Below, one piece after another: positions 19,337 to 27,354 of a stretch of DNA of 62,415 bases; the stretch's first letter is position 1; each line of letters opens with the position of its first letter. The translations under genes and the position numbers were made by a program. The notes below the pieces were generated by a model. That model saw nothing but the letters and a program-made list of their open reading frames with translations, ran no database searches and had not been told where the DNA came from. The stretch is from positions 1 to 62,415 of the forward strand of contig MEOA01000034.1 of assembly GCA_001768515.1 (NCBI GenBank), written 5' to 3'. This DNA is from Bacteroidetes bacterium GWE2_42_24 (GTDB lineage: Bacteria; Bacteroidota; Bacteroidia; Bacteroidales; TTA-H9).

Positions 19337-19361
19337 AAGAAAAAGGGGCAATTGGCCCCTT
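19337..19361 (-). terminator. Rho-independent terminator after the ABC gene pair
   Basis: On the minus strand, AAGGGGC / GCCCCTT pair over a 5-nt loop, followed by TTTTTCTTAGG. It lies about 75 bp beyond the ATPase stop. Confidence 0.75.
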
Positions 19362-19433
19362 CAACCTGAACTTTGACAGTTAGGTTTAGCTTTTGGCTGT
19401 ATCCGGGTATTTACAACTGGGCTGCCCTCTTTG

Positions 19434-20120
19434 TTAAAATTCCGGAACTCCTGTCCCTTTCTTCTCCGGAATATATCCCCACCTGACCATCTCTTCCGTA
19501 TTGCGGATAGTTTTGAGCCCGCCATCATGCAGCAGACAATAGCGGTTGGCTATATTCAGGACGTTGTGATAATCGTGGTCGGTAAGGATGATGCCTTTTG
19601 TTGTGGAAGCTTCTTTTATTTGTTGTTTTATTGTTTCAATCCTGATAGGGGCGAGGCCGGTAAAGGGTTCGTCAAGGAGGATGAATTTTGCGGGGGTATT
19701 CAAAAGAAGTTTTATTTCCGCGTAACGTAATTCGCCATCCGAGCAGCGCGATGCCTTCCTTTTCTGCATCGGAGCCAGTGCTTCATCATTGAAGAATGCC
19801 TTAACGGCTGTCGTTCCCAGATATAGTTCAACCGCTTTCTCTATGGTTAGATTTCCAGGTATAAATTGGTGCTGGGGAAGGTAACATATTGCGTTTTTTT
19901 TCTTGTAAGGGCAGTCATTCACCTCGCCGTTGATTCTGATGAATTTCCTTTCCGCATCAAGTATGCCAAACATGATCCGTAGTAAGGTTGATTTCCCGGA
20001 ACCGTTGCGCCCTAATAATCCAAGTATGTCGCCTTGAGATAACTTCAGGTAAATATCAGTCAGCACCTGTTTAGTGCCAAATGATTTGATTACGCTGTCT
20101 ATTTCTATAATGTCGTCCAT
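19434..20120 (-). CDS. ABC transporter ATP-binding protein
   Basis: A 228-residue nucleotide-binding subunit. Walker A is GRNGSGKST (37-45), the Q-loop is near LPQHQ (81-85), Walker B is FILLDE (146-151), and the switch His is in LTDHDY. The signature motif is SRCSDGELRY (about 124-133), a clear deviation from LSGGQ, though the family still shows a Gly-Glu step. Its start overlaps the gene for a small membrane protein by 16 bp. That protein is the only membrane partner visible, so this may be a minimal or partial exporter. Substrate unknown. Confidence 0.88.
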   Translation of the reverse strand: MDDIIEIDSVIKSFGTKQVLTDIYLKLSQGDILGLLGRNGSGKSTLLRIMFGILDAERKFIRINGEVNDCPYKKKNAICYLPQHQFIPGNLTIEKAVELYLGTTAVKAFFNDEALAPMQKRKASRCSDGELRYAEIKLLLNTPAKFILLDEPFTGLAPIRIETIKQQIKEASTTKGIILTDHDYHNVLNIANRYCLLHDGGLKTIRNTEEMVRWGYIPEKKGTGVPEF

Positions 20121-20398
20121 AACTGTATCAGGATTAGCAGCAGGATACCAGTTGCAACATTAAAAAGCAGACTTACTACGATGAGGGCTCTTTTCGATAA
20201 CCCCCGGTTGAAATAGAAGTAATAATCATTTTTGCGGGCAACCTCTTTGTATAAGAGGCTTATCAATGGGCCTCCGGTCATCGATGCCAAAGGAATCATC
20301 CATGGTGACAGCATCACCATCGCGATGGCTACCGAAAAAATCCAGTTGAGGGTGAGGGTGCTCTTGTGGAACGTCCAATAAAAAAGGAGTTGATTCAT
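20105..20398 (-). CDS. Small membrane protein coupled to the ABC ATPase
   Basis: About 97 residues from ATG 20398; an ATG at 20440 would add 14. Two strongly hydrophobic segments are seen: one around WIFSVAIAMVMLSPWMIPLA and one at the C-terminus, ALIVVSLLFNVATGILLLIL. Between them is a polar loop with KEVARKNDYYFYFNRG. I recognise no family. The 16-bp overlap with the ATPase gene implies that the two proteins are made together, and this one may be a membrane anchor or permease fragment. Confidence 0.6.
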   Translation of the reverse strand: MNQLLFYWTFHKSTLTLNWIFSVAIAMVMLSPWMIPLASMTGGPLISLLYKEVARKNDYYFYFNRGLSKRALIVVSLLFNVATGILLLILIQLWTTL

Positions 20399-20576
20399 CG
20401 TGATTTTGTCAGGAAGATCGGAAAATTGCATGCTTCGCATGCCTTCTCCGAAACACCCGTTCGTTTGTTATGCGCGAAGTCAGTATGCCTTTCTTTCAAT
20501 TTGCAAATAATATATAAAAATCTTTTATTCAATGTCTTGATTGCGTAATAAATAAATGATTTAGTAATAAAATTGA

Positions 20577-20920
20577 TTAATTGATAAGTCTTAATCCGAT
20601 AGAAAAACCAAGTCGGTAAAGGTCTTCAAATTCCCCTTTACTGACCTTGATGATTTGTGTAGTTATGCCTTATTTACGTCACCCTGAGTAAGAAACCAGG
20701 AAATAAACCCGGGTTGAAAGCCCATAGATAAATTCTCTGACAAACCAATATTATACCCAAGATCGATAATCATTCCGAAGGTGCCGCCAGTCAATTTGTA
20801 TTGGTCTACAATGACTTTATCTTTCGCCTGTTTCATGTAGCCAATTGAAAATCCCGTAATCCAGGCATTTCTCTTTTTCGCATTTAATGAACGCTTTGAA
20901 AAGGCTGGTGCCTGCACCAT
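20577..20920 (-). pseudogene. Remnant of an outer-membrane beta-barrel protein
   Basis: The first frame reads barrel-like sequence (FGMIIDLGYNIGLSENLSMG) and stops after GDVNKA at about 20666. One frame over, translation continues as QIIKVSKGEFEDLYRLGFSI then GLRLIN and a stop at 20577-20579. That tail is a typical barrel-closing strand, so a single indel has broken the gene. The N-terminus is missing too: no signal peptide, and the upstream gene's stop lies 20 bp away. Confidence 0.6.
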
Positions 20921-20940
20921 ACCCTGACCACCTGATTCTT

Positions 20941-22230
20941 CTATTTTTTAATCAGTTTGAAGCTACCCTGTTTAATATCAGATATTTTATATCCATCGGC
21001 CATCTCTAACTCCCACCCATCGCCTGTTACTTTTTGATTGCCTATACTGATGGGTTTCGACAAGGTTACTTTATCCCAGCCCTGGCTGACTAAAGCACCA
21101 TTCTTCACGGTTAGTATTCCCCATTTGTCAGTAATGCGCAGGTTGGGATATACTGTCCCTTTATCTTCCAGCGGCATGATATTCCGGGGGTCAAATGAAA
21201 TCTGCATCTGCTCGAATTGTATTTCCAGATGTGGCTGATCGATAAACTTAGTCTTATACTCAAGGATGAGTTTCCTGGTTTGTTCTTCTCTTTCCGTTTC
21301 TTCTTTCAAAATGGCCTTATATCCATATTTTTCACCAGCAACTGCCACTTGCTCTTTCAAACCGGCTGGTATCTCAACCCCGAAGGCTTTGATAAAATAT
21401 CCGGTCAGGTCGGTTTTTGAGGTAATTTCTTTGTTCCAGCCTTTTTGAATGTCATCGAGCAGAAATCCATAGAGAGGGATAGTCTGATAAGCAAATGAGC
21501 GGACAAATGTAGGGTTGCTCATAAACCTTACTAAACTTTGCTGGAAATTTGCTATGGTTTGTTCTCTGTTCCTTCCGCTCATCACCTGCCCGGTATATTC
21601 CGCCAGCCCTTCGTTTAATTCCATCAAATTCTCTGTAGTGTCAGAACCGCTATAAAGGCTTTGTCTGTATTTTCTTAATATGAGCGCATTGATAATATGT
21701 TCTTTCACACCCAATGGCGTCTTCGCGATAGTAGCTCTGTATAGTGCTTTCAATTCCAGGCGGAGGTATATTCGCCCTTCCTTTTGGTCAAGATGGCTGT
21801 TGTCGCGATTGTTGATTACAAATCCCAAAGAAGGTTGAGCCCAATGAAATAATTCATGGGTCAGAAGGTTTAGCCTTAAGTTTTTATCTTCCGGTAAGGG
21901 AAGCATAATCATGGCCCATCTCTTCCCATTCCATTCCATGGCTGTGTTGGCAAAATTGATTTCTTTCGGAAGAATGCCTGTAAAGAAGGTCCCTTTTTGG
22001 GAAAGCAATCCTGCGTTATCAGGTTCGTTGGCATATATTTCACGGGTTGCCGGATTTATCAGGAGGGTAGGGCCATAGATGTCTTTGTTCCATAGGCCCA
22101 GGTTCTCATGTGTTGCCTTTTTTACCTCATTAAACCAGACCGGAATACTATCTTCAGGAATTTGCAATTGCTGGCTAAATATTGTTTGTGCGAAAAGATA
22201 GCTAAGAACGATGAGCGAAATCTTTTTCAT
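20941..22230 (-). CDS. Exported HExxH metallopeptidase-like protein
   Basis: A 429-residue protein with a clear signal peptide (MKKISLIVLSYLFAQTIFSQ). THELFHWAQ gives an HExxH zinc motif at residues 125-129, and NEGLAEYTG at 206-214 offers a Glu third ligand about 80 residues on, as in gluzincin-type peptidases. The C-terminal 100 residues look like a small beta domain. I did not recognise a named family. The stop codon lies 20 bp before the barrel remnant. Substrate and role are unknown; location is probably periplasm or outer surface. Confidence 0.7.
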   Translation of the reverse strand: MKKISLIVLSYLFAQTIFSQQLQIPEDSIPVWFNEVKKATHENLGLWNKDIYGPTLLINPATREIYANEPDNAGLLSQKGTFFTGILPKEINFANTAMEWNGKRWAMIMLPLPEDKNLRLNLLTHELFHWAQPSLGFVINNRDNSHLDQKEGRIYLRLELKALYRATIAKTPLGVKEHIINALILRKYRQSLYSGSDTTENLMELNEGLAEYTGQVMSGRNREQTIANFQQSLVRFMSNPTFVRSFAYQTIPLYGFLLDDIQKGWNKEITSKTDLTGYFIKAFGVEIPAGLKEQVAVAGEKYGYKAILKEETEREEQTRKLILEYKTKFIDQPHLEIQFEQMQISFDPRNIMPLEDKGTVYPNLRITDKWGILTVKNGALVSQGWDKVTLSKPISIGNQKVTGDGWELEMADGYKISDIKQGSFKLIKK

Positions 22231-22501
22231 GTTTATTGATTATTTATCAATGATTGATTTATTAAATGGTCTATTGTTTGTGACTTCCCGCAACAAAACT
22301 AATAATTAATGTTGTAAATTATTGATTTGTTTGATTGTTGACATACTTAGCGGAGCGTAAGTAGTTGGTCGCCGGTATTTTTCGATTTCTTTGTGCCCCG
22401 GGCTATGTATGATTCTTTGAATTTTTGAATTGGGTATAGGGTGAGCCGCCTGCAATGCCTTTGCCACCAGCTCACAGGTTACAAGAATCGGGTAAGGTCT
22501 C

Positions 22502-23518
22502 TTAGCCCATAAACTCATTCCCCACCTTACGGGCACGTTCTGGTTTATCAAGGTTAATGCCGGTGGCAAGTCCAATCTCCACCAGAAGATTCCATCCGGC
22601 ACACAGGAACACATAGGGGTTCATCTCGCCGGCCGAGGGGACGCGAATAGTGGTAAACGGGGTTTCCCGGTCGGCAATGGCAATCACGGTCAGACCTACA
22701 CCTTTGGTCAACACTTCCTGAAACTTTTCAACTTCCTCATCCATGGGGTCAATCACGAAGACAACATCCTGCTTCTCCATCACCTCTTCAATGCCATGCA
22801 CAGCATAGGTCCCTTCGAGGTAATCCGATTTCTTGCGGGTAATCTCATTGGTCTTGAGGGTCAGTTCTTCCGCAACGCCGTCGTTATAGCCCGCGAAGTA
22901 GATGGTGGACGCATTTGCAGCCAGTTTTACAATGTCCTTGCTTATCGGCATGGTGAGCACCTCTTCGAGAAGCCCGGGCAGGCGTTTCAGTTCGGCTGCC
23001 ATATCAATGCCCCTGATGTTCCAAAGAATCGACTCATAGAACAGTGTTTGCTCTACCACACTTTTAGTAGCTGCAACAGCTTGTTCCCGGCCGCAGTTCA
23101 GGATGAAGGTCTTTTTACATTCCTTTTCGAGCAGTGTCTCCTGGTTGGCTGAAAGGCCATATGGTTTTCCATTACCGGAAGCAGTAAGTTTTTTGGCAAA
23201 CTGCACCACTTCTTTGGTCCTTCCGGAATTGGAGGCACAGAAGACGATCATCTCCGACAGATCGTATTGGGCTGCCTGACGTGAACCTTCTGTAAATACT
23301 GATAGATCCAGCCCCCAGGTCAGGGCTTTACGGATAGCGTTTTTGGCAGGGAACACGCGGCTTGAACCTTCACCTGTAAGAAATAGTTTACCTGCTGATG
23401 GCAGATCCAATGCAATTATCCTGGTTTGCCGCGGGTTAAATCTCCTGATCACATCCGCTGTTTGCATCATCTCCTGAACCAGTGCATACTTCGCATATCG
23501 AGTTTCTGTCAGATTCAT
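22502..23518 (-). CDS. SIS-domain sugar-phosphate isomerase-like protein
   Basis: A 338-residue cytosolic protein of the tandem SIS type (AgaS / GlmS isomerase-domain-like). The first SIS domain has GEGSSRVFPAKNAIRK and CASNSGRTKEVV. The second has YFAGYNDGVAEELTLKTNEI and a loop before HGIEEVMEKQDVVFVIDP. Such domains bind phosphosugars and catalyse aldose-ketose isomerisation or deamination of amino sugars. The exact substrate is not clear. It lies 47 bp downstream of the DUF4954 gene on the same strand and may share its transcript. DUF4954 proteins look like sugar-modifying enzymes, so an amino-sugar role is plausible. Confidence 0.82.
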   Translation of the reverse strand: MNLTETRYAKYALVQEMMQTADVIRRFNPRQTRIIALDLPSAGKLFLTGEGSSRVFPAKNAIRKALTWGLDLSVFTEGSRQAAQYDLSEMIVFCASNSGRTKEVVQFAKKLTASGNGKPYGLSANQETLLEKECKKTFILNCGREQAVAATKSVVEQTLFYESILWNIRGIDMAAELKRLPGLLEEVLTMPISKDIVKLAANASTIYFAGYNDGVAEELTLKTNEITRKKSDYLEGTYAVHGIEEVMEKQDVVFVIDPMDEEVEKFQEVLTKGVGLTVIAIADRETPFTTIRVPSAGEMNPYVFLCAGWNLLVEIGLATGINLDKPERARKVGNEFMG

Positions 23519-23565
23519 TGGTCTTTATCTTGAGTAGATTTGATATTTCTTGATCCTGCGAAAAG

Positions 23566-25770
23566 TTACCCCATCTTTTTTACTTCAACCACCAACTGTT
23601 TATACTCTTCGGTCTCTTTCCTAACCTGAACGATGAAGCTGTTTTCGTCGATGGTTCCAATAGCAGCGGTCATCTCGGCCTGATTTCTGAATGTCGCTTT
23701 GCGAAAGGGGTTGTTGTAATCTTTGTTTCTTGAAATATAAACCTGATCACAGACAAACTCCTGAAGTGAGATGGCTTTATCGAGAAGCAAATTCCATTGG
23801 GAGGGCGTTATGTTTCCCTCGCCCGATAATTCATTCAGCACGGCAAAGGCGTGTCGCTGTTTTTCGAGTGGGTAGGCGGTCCAGAGGTCATCGTAGCGTT
23901 TGTGGATATCAACCCAGGTATTAAGCGTTCCATTGCTGATGTCTGCCCTTAGCTTGTCAACATCTGTCTTTTTCATGATTTGCCCGCCAAGGTTTACCCA
24001 TTCCTTTTGTCTTTCGCCTTTCAGTTCACCGGCCATGCCGGCGAAGGAAGCTCCCGGGCGGGAATGCATGTAGGCGATAAGGTTCTTCATGGCATAATGG
24101 CAGAGCATGTCGTTATATGCATTGTAAGCGCTGGCGGGTTTCAGTATCTGTACCTTCCGTCGGGTGTTCTCCATATTTTCGCCCAATACTTCCAGTTTGT
24201 CGGTCTCTTCTTTGGTACCGGCCAGTAGTCTTCTTCCCATGGCAGCCCATTCGTCATCATTCCCGGGCTTGCTGACGTCGGGTTGTATCCTTAAGGCAGC
24301 TTTGGCAGTCCAGATTTCCAGCAAGCGGCGGGCATGGATAATTTCTTCGATCGTGTCGGGAGCCAAGGGATCGAATTCAATTTTCTGCGTCTTGCGAGCC
24401 CTCTTGTCGCGGCTGGTGAACTTCCATGAATTGCGGGCCAGTGCATACATGTTGTACATCCACCAGTAGGCCGGCATCACCTCAAGCCGGTCTTTTGACA
24501 CGTTGTTGTTTAAAAGCGAAAATGGGAGGGGAATGTCGAGTTCGGCGGGATAGTCGGCTTTTGATAAGAGGGTAAATGAAGCAAAGCGGCTGGAATGTTT
24601 GAGGCTGGTACAAAGTCCCGGCCAGAAGCCTCTGCCGGCCTGTATTTCATTGTCGTTGGCGCGGCTGTTGTGGTTTGACCCGATGGTAGCACCCGCGGCT
24701 ACATTGCTTTGCCCCATCAGCAGCGAGGCCACGAGAAAGGAGTTGTTGTGGTGTTGCTCATGTGCGGGGAAGATCAGGTTGTTGAGTACCTCACAACACG
24801 AGATGGTGGAGTTGTCACCCAGAAAGGAGTGAATAAGACGGGCCCCATATTTGAGGCTCGAATTATCCCCGAGTACAAATTTCACCGCCTTGCAGCCATA
24901 AAAGATGTGGCAACCATAACCGATAATTCCATTTACCAATTCAACTCCTTCACCAATTTGGGTGGGCTCCTCCTCCGATGAGTTGATGGTGATGTTTTTC
25001 AGCTTGTTGGCTCCTTTAATATAGCAGTTTGGCCCGACTTTAACATCCTTCAGGATTAGCGAATTCTTGATTACACAATGCCGGCCAATGGTGCCATAAT
25101 AGCCCCGCCTGACATTAATTGTGTGTTGTGTGATTGATTTGAGGCTTTCCTGAAGTGGTTTGTCATCAATGTATTTTGCCCAGAGATAGGCATCGGCTGC
25201 GATCATGCCGTCGTATGGCAGCACCTTACGACAGCCTGTTTCATTCATCACTTCGAGCCATGTACGCACCTCTTCGGGTTCTCCCTCTTTCAGAATACCA
25301 TTGCCGAACTTCGCGTGGTCGGTATTGTGCATTTCCCGCAAGTTAAAGAGGATGCACTGGTCGCCGATGATGTAGTGGGCCAGATAGTTCACGTTGTGAA
25401 TGGCCACATCATCGCCTATATCGCAGGCAATGACCCGGCTGTTGGTGATACCGGCGGGAACACGCAGGTCGTGGTGCTGCAGGGTGATACTTCTCAGACG
25501 TCCAATTCTGACGAGTCCGAAGAATTGGGAATTTTTAATCTGGTTTGGGTCAAATTCATCGGTAACCAACAGTTCATCCCAGTTATCGGCAGTATTGTCG
25601 TTTTTTACCAACTGCCCGATTTCATCTGAGCGCAGTTGTCGCCATCCTCCTTCGGGTGGTATAACCTGCTCATTTCTCAGATAGTTTTCGTCTTTTCCTT
25701 TCGGGAGATATTCTTGTGGGATAAAATTCTTACCGATGTATTCCCGTGGAATGATTATTACTTTATCCAT
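23566..25770 (-). CDS. DUF4954 family protein with a left-handed beta-helix
   Basis: A 734-residue protein of the Bacteroidetes DUF4954 family. Residues about 95-400 carry hexapeptide-like repeats of the left-handed beta-helix type: RVIACDIGDDVAIHN, GRHCVIKNSLILKDVKVG, IGEGVELVNGIIGYGC and LGDNSTISCCEVLNNL. Such repeats occur in acyl- and nucleotidyl-transferases. The segment GQSNVAAGATIGSNHNSRAN closes the helix, and the C-terminal half is largely alpha-helical. Function is not established in the family. The SIS gene follows at 47 bp. Confidence 0.9.
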   Translation of the reverse strand: MDKVIIIPREYIGKNFIPQEYLPKGKDENYLRNEQVIPPEGGWRQLRSDEIGQLVKNDNTADNWDELLVTDEFDPNQIKNSQFFGLVRIGRLRSITLQHHDLRVPAGITNSRVIACDIGDDVAIHNVNYLAHYIIGDQCILFNLREMHNTDHAKFGNGILKEGEPEEVRTWLEVMNETGCRKVLPYDGMIAADAYLWAKYIDDKPLQESLKSITQHTINVRRGYYGTIGRHCVIKNSLILKDVKVGPNCYIKGANKLKNITINSSEEEPTQIGEGVELVNGIIGYGCHIFYGCKAVKFVLGDNSSLKYGARLIHSFLGDNSTISCCEVLNNLIFPAHEQHHNNSFLVASLLMGQSNVAAGATIGSNHNSRANDNEIQAGRGFWPGLCTSLKHSSRFASFTLLSKADYPAELDIPLPFSLLNNNVSKDRLEVMPAYWWMYNMYALARNSWKFTSRDKRARKTQKIEFDPLAPDTIEEIIHARRLLEIWTAKAALRIQPDVSKPGNDDEWAAMGRRLLAGTKEETDKLEVLGENMENTRRKVQILKPASAYNAYNDMLCHYAMKNLIAYMHSRPGASFAGMAGELKGERQKEWVNLGGQIMKKTDVDKLRADISNGTLNTWVDIHKRYDDLWTAYPLEKQRHAFAVLNELSGEGNITPSQWNLLLDKAISLQEFVCDQVYISRNKDYNNPFRKATFRNQAEMTAAIGTIDENSFIVQVRKETEEYKQLVVEVKKMG

Positions 25771-26064
25771 GGCTTTTATTGAAATGTAAACAGACCGCTC
25801 CTGTCAACATGATACTGTATGTTTAGCAAACCGGTAACCTACTCAGATGACAACCTCTTTGACATTCCTGATGTGGGTCGGCAAACCATTCATAACCTGA
25901 TAGGATGATCGTTGAGTATCCTGTTGGGTCGGTTGAATATTTCCAGTCCGGTTGCTGACAGTTTAGCTGACATAAAATGTTTGCTTAATCAAAAGTACGG
26001 GTTTTTAGAGAACGAGCCCGCGCAAGTGGAAATAATTCAAACGTTGGCAGAACGATTTTCGTAA

Positions 26065-26262
26065 TTATTTGCTTCTGAAACCACTCTGATTTAAGCTGAT
26101 TTTAACCCGGAAACCCTTTTTGTCTTTATTAAATACTAAATCGACTTGTTTCATATCCGGAGTATCCGCAGGGTTATTGGTGGCGCTAAGGCAAGAAGAA
26201 GCTTTTCTGTTTAATAAAATGTTCTGAATTGCGCTTCAATATCCGGTTGTTCAATAATTTAT
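26065..26262 (-). pseudogene. Frameshifted C-terminal protein remnant
   Basis: Frame one reads SIGYSISYKLLNNRILKRNS (about 26273-26214), then EHFIKQKSFFLP and a stop. A second frame resumes as NNPADTPDMKQVDLVFNKDK then KGFRVKISLNQSGFRSK and a stop at 26065-26067. The style suits an outer-membrane or exported protein. The parent family was not identified. Confidence 0.35.
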
Positions 26263-26473
26263 AGCTGATGCTATAGCCTATGCTGTGATTAACAGCCCGA
26301 TTGCCTGCATGACTCTTTGCCCGATGAAGCCGCACGGCTCGAATCTATGGATGAAACCTACTGTCCCGCAACTGGTTTTGCTTTTCGTATTGAAAATCCG
26401 TTCCATTCGTTTTATTATACGAGTTATGCCAAAATTATACCTCATATGGAGCTGCTTCATAGTCGCTTCGTCG

Positions 26474-26495
26474 TGGGTTCGTATTTTTACGAACC
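26474..26495. repeat. Perfect hairpin
   Basis: GGGTTCGTA and TACGAACCC pair over a TTTT loop (9-bp stem). It is followed to 26545 by related direct repeats (ACGAAACCGG, ACGAAGCCAG, TCGAAGCCAG, ACGAACCG). No T-run follows, so terminator function is doubtful. Confidence 0.6.
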
Positions 26496-26919
26496 CGCAA
26501 CGAAACCGGTACGAAGCCAGTTCGAAGCCAGAACGAACCGATCCTATGTTTGGCCCCTGTATGTCAGTGGTTTGCCATTTTTTGTTTTTGTTGTAGAATA
26601 ATGTGGTTTTTTTGAAGAATTTGAGCTAAAAATGACGAGTGGATTTAAACAAATGGTGTCGTCCTATGCCACTGACGACAGGTTTTTTATAACTCCATCA
26701 TCCGGCGGCATTCCATAGCTGTTTTTCGGTCAAACCAGGCAAGACTCGTTAACATAGTGTTGAGATATGGCAGTAAGGGCCGGTTTAGCTGTCCGGAAAA
26801 CGAAATCAACGGGACTAAGCGTCAATGCTGTGTGCTTTCATTTGTCCGCCATTGGCAGGATTCATATATTTAATGGCTTATCAGCCAGCTATTCTTTTGC
26901 TGTTTGGCAGCCGGTATGT

Positions 26920-26996
26920 TTTAAGCCCGAAGGGCTGATATTATTGTAGATTATATTATTCATTATGTTATTTAACCCCGAAGGGGTGATTTTATT
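26920..26996. repeat. Bacteroidetes CCCGAAGGG palindrome pair
   Basis: TTTAAGCCCGAAGGGCTGAT and TTTAACCCCGAAGGGGTGAT are two copies of one short palindromic unit spaced about 50 bp apart by AT-rich DNA. A third, in inverted orientation, is TCACCCCTTTGGGGTC at 27128-27143. This resembles interspersed REP-like repeats common in Bacteroidetes intergenic DNA. Confidence 0.65.
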
Positions 26997-27354
26997 CATC
27001 AACCCATTCAAACAGATATTTTCTCTCACATTTTTCTTATCGTTTATAAAATTGCCCGAATTATGGCAAAAACGATTTGAATATATAATTTGTGAAAATG
27101 CGCCCGCCATAATTGATTGTTTTAATGTCACCCCTTTGGGGTCCCGGTCGGGTCGATATTTTTCGAAATTCAGACAATATCAACAAAAAGAAGTATAAAC
27201 AATTTCCGGTGCGATTGAATTTTTTTTACCGTTTGCGATGGAAAACAAAGTTATTTGCTCAAAAAAATTCCGGTGGCCAAAAAAAACGGAGACTTTATAG
27301 ACAGACACTAATAAGGCAACTCAACAACCGAAAATGGCAATGGCTATCCGATTT

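Larger units (their letters stand above)
25771..27354. other. Long gene-poor interval with repeats and gene remnants
   Basis: About 1.6 kb without an intact gene. It contains a frameshifted C-terminal remnant (26065-26262), a perfect hairpin followed by short direct repeats (26474-26545), and three CCCGAAGGG-type palindromes (26920-27143). Several short frames exist here, but none has a recognisable product. The start of the DUF4954 gene and the end of the fused transporter gene flank it, so it should also hold the promoter of the former. Confidence 0.6.

Noticed and set aside
22306..22501. Reverse-strand frame just beyond the SIS gene stop that could be a frameshifted extension
   Set aside because: The SIS protein already has its full two-domain length; the extra frame has no domain character.
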